A DNA stretch of 64,000 nucleotides, taken from the NCBI RefSeq assembly GCF_029919115.1, contig NZ_CP123990.1, positions 2,542,001 through 2,606,000 on the forward strand, in the 5' to 3' direction. The notes under the pieces were generated by a model, which was given only the letters and a program-made list of their open reading frames with translations, was not told where the DNA came from and did not search any database. Source of the stretch: Variovorax paradoxus. Its GTDB lineage: Bacteria > Pseudomonadota > Gammaproteobacteria > Burkholderiales > Burkholderiaceae_C. Numbering within the stretch: position 1 is the stretch's first letter; each line of letters starts with the position of its first letter. Made by a program: the position numbers and the translations under genes. Below, piece after piece: positions 25,671 to 33,735 of this stretch.

Positions 25671-26492
25671 GTGAACTCCCTGCTCGACCCCCTCCTGATC
25701 GCCGAATTGGCCGCACTCGGCCTGGGCACCGGTTTTCTGGCGGGCTTGCTCGGCATCGGGGGCGGAATGCTCATGGTGCCGTTCATCACGATCATCATGG
25801 GGCACCGCGGGGTTGCTTCCGATCTTGCAGTGAAGATGGCCATTGCCACCTCGATGGCAACGATCATCTTCACCTCGGTGTCCAGCGTGCGCGCGCATCA
25901 CAAGCGCGGCGCGGTTCGCTGGGACATCGTGCGGCGCCTGGCGCCCGGCATCGTCATCGGCAGCCTGCTTGGCAGCCTGGGCGTGTTCTCGCTGCTCAAG
26001 GGCACGGTGCTGGCCATCGTGTTCGCGCTGTTCGTGGGCTTCTCGGCAACGCAGATGTTTCTTGACCGCAAGCCCAAGCCCACGCGCCAGATGCCGGGCA
26101 CGGCGGGCCAGCTTTCGGCGGGCGGCGCCATCGGCTTCATCTCGGGCCTGGTGGGTGCGGGCGGCGGCTTCGTCAGCGTGCCGTTCATGACCTGGTGCAA
26201 TATCTCGATCCACAACGCCGTGGCCACCAGCGCCGCACTCGGCTTTCCGATTGCGGTGGCCAACGTGCTGGGTTATGTGGTGAGCGGCCAATCGGTGCAA
26301 GGGCTTCCGGCCGGTTCGTTCGGCTACATCTGGCTGCCCGCTCTCGCGGTCATTGCGGTGTGCAGCGTGCTCACCGCGCCGCTGGGTGCCAAGGCAGCGC
26401 ACAACCTGCCGGTGAAAAAGCTCAAGCGCGTGTTCGCGAGCATCCTGTACCTGCTTGCCGCCTACATGCTCTGGAAGGGCCTGCAGGGCTGA
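25671..26492 (+). CDS. TauE/SafE-family sulfite/organosulfonate-type permease
   Basis: 273-residue membrane protein with about eight hydrophobic helices arranged as two repeats. Each half carries the family glycine motif (GLLGIGGGMLMVPF and GLVGAGGGFVSVPF). I choose GTG 25671 (VNSLLDPL) because an upstream ATG at 25593 would lie inside 6S RNA and before the terminator. Anion export is the family role; the substrate is unknown. The neighbouring genes give no clue. Confidence 0.85.
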   Translation: MNSLLDPLLIAELAALGLGTGFLAGLLGIGGGMLMVPFITIIMGHRGVASDLAVKMAIATSMATIIFTSVSSVRAHHKRGAVRWDIVRRLAPGIVIGSLLGSLGVFSLLKGTVLAIVFALFVGFSATQMFLDRKPKPTRQMPGTAGQLSAGGAIGFISGLVGAGGGFVSVPFMTWCNISIHNAVATSAALGFPIAVANVLGYVVSGQSVQGLPAGSFGYIWLPALAVIAVCSVLTAPLGAKAAHNLPVKKLKRVFASILYLLAAYMLWKGLQG

Positions 26493-26596
26493 GCCATCGC
26501 GCAGCTTCGCACACTGCGCGGCATTCGAGCGAAAGCCCCTTGGGCACCGGGTGAGACTCGTTGCGGCCGCATGGTGCGGGCCGTATAACCGGTCTC

Positions 26597-27022
26597 ATGA
26601 AAATCCTCATCGCAGTCGACGGCAGCGCCTACACGCAGAAGGCGCTCAACTACCTGCTCGCCAACCGCGCCATGTTCGTGGACGGACATGAGCTGGTCAT
26701 CGTGCATGTGTGCACCGGCGTACACGGCCACGTGGCACGCCACCTCAGCAAACAGGTGGTCGATGACTACTACGCCGAAGAAAGCGCCAAGGTGCTCGAC
26801 CCGGTGAAGGCATTGCTCGCGCAGAACAACGTGGGCAACTTCACCATCGACAAGCGCCACGGCCACGCGGCCGAGGAAATCCTCAAGTCGGCAGCGGCCA
26901 CGCATGCCCAGCTGATCGTGCTCGGCACCCATGGCCACGGCATTTTCGGCCGCGCGCTGATGGGCTCGGTAGCCACGAAGGTCATTTCCGAAACCGACAC
27001 CTCGGTGCTGCTGGTGCAGTAA
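26597..27022 (+). CDS. Universal stress protein (UspA family)
   Basis: 141-residue single-domain Usp from MKILIAVDGSAYTQKAL. The C-terminal ATP-binding signature GTHGHGIFGRALMGSVATKV fits the ATP-binding UspFG-like subgroup. It stands alone between the TauE gene and a converging AraC gene. Targets are not inferable. Confidence 0.9.
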   Translation: MKILIAVDGSAYTQKALNYLLANRAMFVDGHELVIVHVCTGVHGHVARHLSKQVVDDYYAEESAKVLDPVKALLAQNNVGNFTIDKRHGHAAEEILKSAAATHAQLIVLGTHGHGIFGRALMGSVATKVISETDTSVLLVQ

Positions 27023-27043
27023 GCCGGCGAAGGCCGCCTTCTT

Positions 27044-28012
27044 TTATTGCTGTTGAATACGTTGCTGCCGCCACTCGCGCGGCGAGCAGCCGAAGCGTTC
27101 GCGGAATGCGCGGCTGAAGTGCGCCGCATCGTTGAAGCCGCGGCCATAGGCAATGTCGGCCACCGGCCGGCCGGCAAGGCGCGGCTCGAGCAGGTCGCGG
27201 CTGCACGCTTCGAGCCGGCGCTCCCAGATGTACTGCGAAGGCGTGAGCGGCTCGCTCTTGAAAATGCGGTGAATGTGGCTTGCTGAAACGCCCAGTTCTG
27301 CCGCGAGGGTCCCCATCGAAAGCGACGGGTCCGCCAACTGTTCGTCGATGCGGCGCTTTACGCGGGCCAAGTGGTAGGCCGTGAGGTTGCTGAGGCCCGG
27401 CGCGCGCGCCGCGGGCAGCGTTTGCAAGCCCGCAACCAGAATGCTCTGCACCCCGTTGGCCACCGCAAGTGCCGAGGCGGGCTGCAAGGTGTCGATGTCC
27501 TCGCGCAGTGTGCGGATCATTCCCAGAAGCAGGTGCCCTGCGCCCTCGCGCCCCGACACGGTGGTGGCCGTCAATGCTTGGGTGTCGTGCAGTTCGCTGC
27601 GCAGGCGCTCGCCGGGCAGCTTGAGCACGATCTGCTCGAAAGCGTTGTCGAACAGCAATTCATAGGGCCGGGTGCTGTCGTACAGCGCAAAGTCGCCCGC
27701 CGCCAGCACGGCGTCTCGCCCGTCCTGGCGCACCACGCCCTGGCCACGCGCCTGGATGCTGACCAGGAAATAGTCGTCGCCCGACCGCGAAATGTGCCCC
27801 GGCGTGCGCATGACCCTCTGCGGGCCCGACTTGACCACCGACACATCGAGGCTCGGCAGCGTGTGCTGGCGGATGCTGCCCTCGAAAGCGCCCGCGGCAC
27901 CGTCTTGCACCGCATCGCACCCAAGCTGCACGTACACGTTGCAGATCATGTCCGTCCAGTAGGCGAGCCGCTGGTTGCGCGGAACGGCTTCGGTGCTGAG
28001 CAACTGATTCAT
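27044..28012 (-). CDS. AraC-family regulator of nitrilase/aldoxime genes (NitR type)
   Basis: 322-residue regulator starting MNQLLSTEAV. The N-terminal part resembles the AraC-binding-like domain of FeaR/NitR regulators (FALYDSTRPYELLFDNAFEQIVLKLP), and the C-terminal AraC HTH ends near SPREWRQQR. It is divergent from the nitrilase gene with 176 bases between. NitR-type AraC proteins activate nitrilase genes in other bacteria, so this is its likely job. The inducer is unknown. Confidence 0.85.
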   Translation of the reverse strand: MNQLLSTEAVPRNQRLAYWTDMICNVYVQLGCDAVQDGAAGAFEGSIRQHTLPSLDVSVVKSGPQRVMRTPGHISRSGDDYFLVSIQARGQGVVRQDGRDAVLAAGDFALYDSTRPYELLFDNAFEQIVLKLPGERLRSELHDTQALTATTVSGREGAGHLLLGMIRTLREDIDTLQPASALAVANGVQSILVAGLQTLPAARAPGLSNLTAYHLARVKRRIDEQLADPSLSMGTLAAELGVSASHIHRIFKSEPLTPSQYIWERRLEACSRDLLEPRLAGRPVADIAYGRGFNDAAHFSRAFRERFGCSPREWRQQRIQQQ

Positions 28013-28188
28013 CGGGATTTCTCGGTTTCTTGAAAAGCCGGCATGCAACGCTGGAACAAGAACGCCGCAAGTCCGGGTCAAGGCGTTTCGCGGCGGCGAA
28101 TCTACGCTTGAAGCAACCCGCATGCCACCGCGCAAACCCGGTGCAAGGTGTGCGAAGTTGTTTCACCAACCGCTTCTGGAGACCCACC

Positions 28189-29235
28189 ATGCCCGCCACC
28201 GTTCATCCCAAGCTTCGCGTTGCCGCCGTGCAGGCCGCGCCAGTGTTCCTCGATCTCGACGGCACGATCGACAAGACCATCGACCTCATGGCCGAGGCGG
28301 CCGGCCAGGGCGTGAAGCTCATCGCCTTTCCTGAAACCTGGGTGCCGGGCTACCCCTGGTGGATCTGGCTCGACTCGCCGGCCTCGGGCATGCAGTTTGT
28401 GCAGCGCTATCACGACAACGCGCTGGTCGTCGGCTCGGGCGAGTTCGACCGCATTCGGGATGCCGCGCGCAAACACAGGATCTGGGTTTCGCTGGGCTAC
28501 AGCGAAAAGGCCGCCGGCAGCCTCTACATTGCGCAGGCACTGATCGACGACCAGGGCAACACCGTGCAGACACGCCGCAAGCTCAAGCCCACCCACGTGG
28601 AGCGCACCGTGTTCGGCGAAGGCGACGGCTCCGACCTTGCCGTGGCTGAAACAGCCATCGGCAACATCGGGTCGCTCTCGTGCTGGGAGCACCTGCAGCC
28701 GCTCAGCAAGTACGCGATGTATGCGCAGAACGAGCAGATCCACTGCGGCGCATGGCCCAGCTTCTCGCTCTACCGCGGCGCGGCCTTCGCCCTTGGCCCC
28801 GAGCTCAACAATGCGGCCAGCCAGGTGTATGCGGCGGAGGGCCAGTGCTTCGTCGTCGCGCCCTGCGCCACGGTTTCGCAGGCCATGAGCGAGCTGATGT
28901 GCACCGATGCCGGCAAGCAGCAGTTGCTGCGTGTGGGCGGCGGCTTTGCACGCATCTACGCGCCCGACGGCTCACCGCTTGGGACGCCCCTGGCCGAGGA
29001 CCAGGAAGGCTTGGTGATTGCCGACATCGACCTTGGAATGATTGCGCTCGCCAAGGCGGCGGCCGACCCCAGCGGCCACTACTCACGCCCCGACGTGACG
29101 CAGTTGCTGCTGAACAAGACGCGGCGCGAACCGGTGGTGCTGCAGCGTGCGCCCGAGGTCGAAGGCGGCGCCTTCGAAGCCATCGTCGCCACGCCCGAGC
29201 CGGGCGCCGCGGCGCGCCAGCAGTTGGCCGCCTGA
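28189..29235 (+). CDS. Nitrilase
   Basis: 348-residue nitrilase-superfamily branch 1 enzyme hydrolysing R-CN to R-COOH and ammonia. The catalytic triad is visible: Glu49 (AFPETWVPGYP), Lys131 (RRKLKPTHVER) and Cys165 (GSLSCWEH). GEGDGSDL after the lysine is typical of true nitrilases rather than amidases. It is followed 18 bases later by an aldoxime dehydratase gene, so its natural substrate is probably the nitrile made there. An aryl- or alkyl-acetonitrile preference cannot be told. Confidence 0.93.
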   Translation: MPATVHPKLRVAAVQAAPVFLDLDGTIDKTIDLMAEAAGQGVKLIAFPETWVPGYPWWIWLDSPASGMQFVQRYHDNALVVGSGEFDRIRDAARKHRIWVSLGYSEKAAGSLYIAQALIDDQGNTVQTRRKLKPTHVERTVFGEGDGSDLAVAETAIGNIGSLSCWEHLQPLSKYAMYAQNEQIHCGAWPSFSLYRGAAFALGPELNNAASQVYAAEGQCFVVAPCATVSQAMSELMCTDAGKQQLLRVGGGFARIYAPDGSPLGTPLAEDQEGLVIADIDLGMIALAKAAADPSGHYSRPDVTQLLLNKTRREPVVLQRAPEVEGGAFEAIVATPEPGAAARQQLAA

Positions 29236-29253
29236 ACCAGCAGGAGCCACGCC

Positions 29254-30345
29254 ATGGAATCAGCCATTGCAGAGCACCTGAAGTGCCCACGCACGCGCCA
29301 CCGCCGCGTGGAAGACGACTACGCGCCGCCCTACCCCGTCTGGTCGGCACGCGCGCCGGCCGCGGTGAGGCAGGTGGTGATGGGCTACTTCGGCGTGCAA
29401 TCGCGCGGCGCCGATATGCAAGGGCGAGCTTGCGCTGCGCTGATGAAGATCGCAGCCGGCTTCGCGCTGCCCGACGGCCCGGGCCACCACGACTTCGCAC
29501 ACCATGTCGATGCCGACGGCTACGACAACATGATCGCCATTGCCTATTGGGATGACCCTGCCGCCCATGCACGCTGGTGCGCGACGCCCGAAATCGATGC
29601 GTGGTGGCGCTCTGCAGAAAGGCTCTCGGATGGCTTGGGCTACTTTCGCGAGATCGTCTCGCCGCGCGCCGAGCACTTCGAAACCATGTTCAACACGCCC
29701 GACCGGCTCGAGGGCGTGGGCGTGGTGATGGGCACCGTGAGCGGCGAACTGCAGGAGCACGGCTACTGGGGTTCAATGCGCGACCGCATCCCGCTCTCGC
29801 AGACCGACGCCATGGCGCCTACCGGCACACGCGCGGTGATTGCCGGCGCGCCGGCACACGGGCAGCGCGTGCGCGTTGCCGGCCACGAGAACATCGCGAT
29901 GATCCGTTCCGGCCAGGAATGGGCCGACACCACTGGCCAGGAACGCAAACTCTATCTGGACCAGATGGAGCCGGTGCTGCGCGAGGGCATGGACTTTTTG
30001 CGCGACAGCGGCCTGGGCATCGGGTGCTACGTCAACCGCTACATGCGCCATCTCGATGCCACGGGCTCGCCGCTCGAAAAATCGTTCGGCCTGAGTTTCT
30101 GGCATTCGCTTGCCGACATGGAGCGCTGGGCCGAGTCGCACCCCACGCATGTTGCAATCTTCGGCAGCTTCATGCGCTACGTGCAGGCACTCGACTTTCA
30201 GTTGCAGCTGCGCGTGTACCACGAGGTGTCGGTGCTGAAGGCCGACGAGCAGAGCTACGAGTACATCAACTGCCACCCGCGCAGCGGGCTGATGAACGGG
30301 TTACACACGGCTCAGGAGGCCGTGCTTGAAAGACCCGGAGCCTAG
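29254..30345 (+). CDS. oxd: Aldoxime dehydratase (heme-dependent, Oxd family)
   Basis: 363-residue heme enzyme dehydrating aldoximes to nitriles. Residues known as important in characterised Oxd enzymes occur at the same numbers: Arg178, Ser219 and His299 (proximal heme ligand, in SHPTHVAIFG). The His in YHEVSVL (323 here) fits the distal catalytic His. With the nitrilase it forms a two-step aldoxime-to-acid route. The stop codon overlaps that of the converging acyl-CoA synthetase gene. Confidence 0.93.
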   Translation: MESAIAEHLKCPRTRHRRVEDDYAPPYPVWSARAPAAVRQVVMGYFGVQSRGADMQGRACAALMKIAAGFALPDGPGHHDFAHHVDADGYDNMIAIAYWDDPAAHARWCATPEIDAWWRSAERLSDGLGYFREIVSPRAEHFETMFNTPDRLEGVGVVMGTVSGELQEHGYWGSMRDRIPLSQTDAMAPTGTRAVIAGAPAHGQRVRVAGHENIAMIRSGQEWADTTGQERKLYLDQMEPVLREGMDFLRDSGLGIGCYVNRYMRHLDATGSPLEKSFGLSFWHSLADMERWAESHPTHVAIFGSFMRYVQALDFQLQLRVYHEVSVLKADEQSYEYINCHPRSGLMNGLHTAQEAVLERPGA

Positions 30346-31877
30346 GCGAACAACCCCTTGTGCTCGGCGCGCAGCAGCGCCTTCTGTACCTTGCCCATCG
30401 TGTTGCGCGGCAGTTCGTTCACCACGAAGCAGCGCTTCGGTATCTTGAAATTCGCCAGCTTCGACTTGAGTTCCGCCACGATGGCATCGGCATCAAGCGT
30501 GCCGCCCGCCTTGGGAATGACGATGGCCACGCCCACCTCGCCGAAGTCGGGGTGCGGCACGCCGATCACCGCGCTCTCGGCCACGCCGGGAAGCTCGTTG
30601 ATGTAGCCCTCGATCTCGGCCGGGTAGACGTTGTAGCCACCGCTGATGATCAGGTCCTTGCTGCGACCGACGATGGTGATGTAGCCGCGGCCGTCGATCT
30701 TGCCGACGTCGCCCGTCTTGAAGAAACCGTCGGCAGTGAATTCTTCCTTGGTTTTCTCGGGCATGCGCCAGTAGCCCGCGAAGACGTTGGGGCCGCTCAC
30801 CTCGATATTGCCGATCTCGTCGGTGGTGCAGTCGCGGCCGCTGTCGTCGCGCACGCGCAGCTGCACGCCCGGCAGCGCAAAGCCGACGGTGCCGCCGCGG
30901 CGTTCGCCCTGCGTCGGGCTGTAGGGGTTGGAGGTGAGCATCACCGTTTCGCTCATGCCGTAGCGTTCGAGAATGGTGTGGCCGGTGCGCTCGCGCCATT
31001 CGTCGAAGGTTTCGATGAGCAACGGTGCCGAGCCCGCAACGAAGAGCCGCATGTTGCGCACCGCCTCGCGCGTGAGGCCGGGTTCTGCCAGCAGCCGCAC
31101 GTAGAGCGTGGGCACGCCCATGAACACCGTGGCTTCGGGCAACTTCTCGACCACGCGCTTGGGGTCGAATTTGGACAGCCAGATCATCTTGCTGCCATTG
31201 AGCAGCGCGCCGTGCAATGCGACAAAGAGGCCATGCACGTGGAAGATGGGCAGCGCGTGGATCAGCACGTCGCCCTGCGTCCAGCCCCAGTAGTCCTTCA
31301 GCACCTCGGCGTTGGAGAGCAGGTTGCCGTGCGTGAGCATGGCGCCCTTGCTCCGGCCGGTGGTGCCGCTGGTGTAGAGAATGGCGGCCAGGTCGTCCGC
31401 CTTGCGGTGGGCGACCGCATGCTGGTCGCTGCACTGCGCGGCAACTTCGAGCAGCGTGCCGGTGCGGTTGTCGTCCAGCGTAAACACATGCCGGGTGCCC
31501 GCCGCATTGGCAATAGGCCCGACCCACGACGCATTGCGGCTGGTGCACACCACGACGGCCGGCTCGGCGTTGCCGATGAAATATTCGATCTCGGCGCTTT
31601 GGTAGGCAGTGTTGAGCGGCAGGAACACATAGCCGGCGCGCAGCGTGGCGAGATAGAGAATCATCGCCTCGACCGACTTCTCGACCTGCACCGCGATGCG
31701 GGCGCCCTCTTCCAGGCCCAGCGCGCCCAGCAGGTTGGCGATCATTGCGCTGGCGCGGTCGAGATCCCTCCACGAGTAGAACAGGCCGTTGTCGGTTTCA
31801 ACGGCAATGCCGTCGAGGTTGGCGGGAAAGGCCGCGCGCAAGGCGGCAAACAGATTGGGGTTGGCTTTCGTCTTCAT
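30342..31877 (-). CDS. matB: Malonyl-CoA synthetase (MatB-type AMP-forming ligase)
   Basis: 511-residue ANL-family enzyme. The phosphate loop ILYTSGTTGRSKGAM, RYGMSETVM, FKTGDVGKIDGRGYI and the catalytic Lys near the C terminus (RNTMGKVQK) are present. It most resembles MatB, which makes malonyl-CoA from malonate. A malonyl-CoA decarboxylase three genes upstream on the same strand supports this. A related short-chain acyl-CoA ligase remains possible. Confidence 0.87.
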   Translation of the reverse strand: MKTKANPNLFAALRAAFPANLDGIAVETDNGLFYSWRDLDRASAMIANLLGALGLEEGARIAVQVEKSVEAMILYLATLRAGYVFLPLNTAYQSAEIEYFIGNAEPAVVVCTSRNASWVGPIANAAGTRHVFTLDDNRTGTLLEVAAQCSDQHAVAHRKADDLAAILYTSGTTGRSKGAMLTHGNLLSNAEVLKDYWGWTQGDVLIHALPIFHVHGLFVALHGALLNGSKMIWLSKFDPKRVVEKLPEATVFMGVPTLYVRLLAEPGLTREAVRNMRLFVAGSAPLLIETFDEWRERTGHTILERYGMSETVMLTSNPYSPTQGERRGGTVGFALPGVQLRVRDDSGRDCTTDEIGNIEVSGPNVFAGYWRMPEKTKEEFTADGFFKTGDVGKIDGRGYITIVGRSKDLIISGGYNVYPAEIEGYINELPGVAESAVIGVPHPDFGEVGVAIVIPKAGGTLDADAIVAELKSKLANFKIPKRCFVVNELPRNTMGKVQKALLRAEHKGLFA

Positions 31878-31888
31878 CGGGCAGGTCT

Positions 31889-32668
31889 TCAGAAATTCGG
31901 TGTGCGCTTGGCAAGAAAGGCGGCAATGCCTTCGCGGTGCTCGGCGGAGTCAGCGTAGTCGTAGGCGGTTGCGAGCAGGTTCTCGGTCGATTGCGCGCCG
32001 GCCTTCAGCATGGCAAAGGTGCGCTTGTGCAGCCGGGCGGCCTGCGGCGCCAGTGCGCCTATGCGCGCGGCGTGTGCCTGCGCGGCGGCAGCCACTTCGC
32101 TGTCGGGCAGCACGTGCAGCAAGAAGCCGGCGTCGTACAGGCGCTGTGCCCCGTGCACTCCGGCGGCCAGCAGCATGTCGCGCGCGAGCACGTCGCCGAT
32201 GGCGCCATGCACCAGTGCCGCCTCTCGCGGCGCCATGGGAAAGCCCAGCTTTGCAATGGGTGCGCCGAACTTCGCGGAGGCGCCCGCCAGCCGGATGTCG
32301 CAGCAGCTTGCTATCTCGATGCCGGCGCCCATGCATGCGCCTTCGATCTGCGCGACCAGGGGCACCGGGCAATCGAGCATGGCCTGCAGCGCGGCCCAGA
32401 CTTCGTTCTCGTGAAATTCGCGCAGGCTGGCTTCGTCGAACCGGAACGACGGGTACTCCGAAATGTCGCCGCCGGCGCAGAACGCGGCGCCCTCCCCGCT
32501 GACGACCACGCATCGAAGCCCGGCGTCGTTCGCATGGGCGATGCCGTCGAACACCGCGCGCAGTTCACGCCACATTGCGCGCGTCATTGCATTGAGGCGC
32601 CCAGCGTTCGACAAGGTGACGAACGCAATGGCGCCCTCGCGGCGCAATGAAACGGTGCTTTGGCTCAT
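31889..32668 (-). CDS. Enoyl-CoA hydratase/isomerase-family protein
   Basis: 259-residue crotonase-fold protein. The oxyanion region FCAGGDISEY and IEGACMGAGIEIASCCDIRLA are family features. Ala and Pro replace the usual second catalytic Glu region (KLGFPMAPREAALV), so simple hydratase activity is doubtful and its true reaction is unclear. Its ATG overlaps the TAA of the receptor gene by one base, tying it to the malonate operon. Confidence 0.82.
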   Translation of the reverse strand: MSQSTVSLRREGAIAFVTLSNAGRLNAMTRAMWRELRAVFDGIAHANDAGLRCVVVSGEGAAFCAGGDISEYPSFRFDEASLREFHENEVWAALQAMLDCPVPLVAQIEGACMGAGIEIASCCDIRLAGASAKFGAPIAKLGFPMAPREAALVHGAIGDVLARDMLLAAGVHGAQRLYDAGFLLHVLPDSEVAAAAQAHAARIGALAPQAARLHKRTFAMLKAGAQSTENLLATAYDYADSAEHREGIAAFLAKRTPNF

Positions 32669-33657
32669 TACTCGAGCTTGGCGCCCGAGGCCTTGACCAC
32701 AGCGGCCCAGCGCTTGATCTCGGAACTGACGAAGCCGCCGTACGAGGCCATGGTGAGGCTCGGAATTTCGGAGCCGTTCTGGGCCCAGATGGCCTTGAGC
32801 TCGTCCGTGGCAAGCGCCTTCTTCATGTCGTCGACGATGCGCGCCTGCAAGTCGGCCGGCGTGCCCTTGGGCGCCCACAGGCCGTACCAGGTGGTAACGG
32901 TGTAGTCGGGCAGGCCAACCTCTGCGGCGCACGGCACGTCCGGGAACGCGGGGTTGCGCTTGCTGCCGGCCACCATCAGCGCCTTGATGCGGCCGCCCTT
33001 GATGTGCTGGGCGGAAGAGCCCAGGCCGTCGAACATCAGGTCGACGTTGCCCGCGATCAGGTCGGACAGCGCCGGGCCTGCCCCGCGGTACGGAATGTGG
33101 GTAATGAAGGTGCCGGTCTGCAGCTTGAACAGCTCACCCGCCAGGTGATGCGAGGTGCCCGAACCCGCCGAGCCGTAGTTGAGCTTGCCCGGATTGCGCT
33201 TGGCTGCGGCCACGAACTCCTGGAGCGTGTTGGCCGTGACGCGCTTGGGATTGACCACCACCACCTGCGGCACATTGGCCAGCAGCATCAGCGGGACAAA
33301 ATCTTTCTCGATGTCGTAGTCGAGCTTGGGATAGATCGACGGCGCAATGGCGTGGTGAACCGCGCCCATGAAGAGCGTGTAGCCGTCGGCCTGCGCCTTG
33401 GAGGCGATGCTCGCGCCCACGGTGCCGCCGGCGCCGCCGCGGTTGTCGATGACCAGTGTCTGGCCGGCTACCTTGGCAAACTGGGCCGAGAGCGGGCGCG
33501 CGAACGCGTCGGTGCCGCCGCCGGCCGGAAACGGCACGACCATGTTCACCGGCCGGGTGGGCCAGTTACCTCCCTGCGCGCCCGCACCGCCGCACAGAAC
33601 GGCGGCACCGGCTGCGCCCAGACGCAGCACGTCGCGTCGTTGAAAACCCTGAGTCAT
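32668..33657 (-). CDS. Bug-family tripartite tricarboxylate-type solute receptor
   Basis: 329-residue periplasmic receptor of the TctC/Bug family. A Tat-like signal (RRDVLRLGAAGAAVL) precedes NWPTRPVNMVVPFPAGGGTDA, the usual ligand-loop opening, and IDNRGGAGGTVGA. No TctA/TctB membrane genes lie nearby, so it is an orphan receptor, common in Burkholderiales. Malonate or a related dicarboxylate is the likely ligand given its operon, but this is inferred. Confidence 0.9.
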   Translation of the reverse strand: MTQGFQRRDVLRLGAAGAAVLCGGAGAQGGNWPTRPVNMVVPFPAGGGTDAFARPLSAQFAKVAGQTLVIDNRGGAGGTVGASIASKAQADGYTLFMGAVHHAIAPSIYPKLDYDIEKDFVPLMLLANVPQVVVVNPKRVTANTLQEFVAAAKRNPGKLNYGSAGSGTSHHLAGELFKLQTGTFITHIPYRGAGPALSDLIAGNVDLMFDGLGSSAQHIKGGRIKALMVAGSKRNPAFPDVPCAAEVGLPDYTVTTWYGLWAPKGTPADLQARIVDDMKKALATDELKAIWAQNGSEIPSLTMASYGGFVSSEIKRWAAVVKASGAKLE

Positions 33658-33735
33658 CTGTCATCTCCTGTCGTTGTGGAATGCCGCCCCATGCGGCCGC
33701 CGGCACCTCGCGCGCCGGACTTTTTCTTTCAGAAC

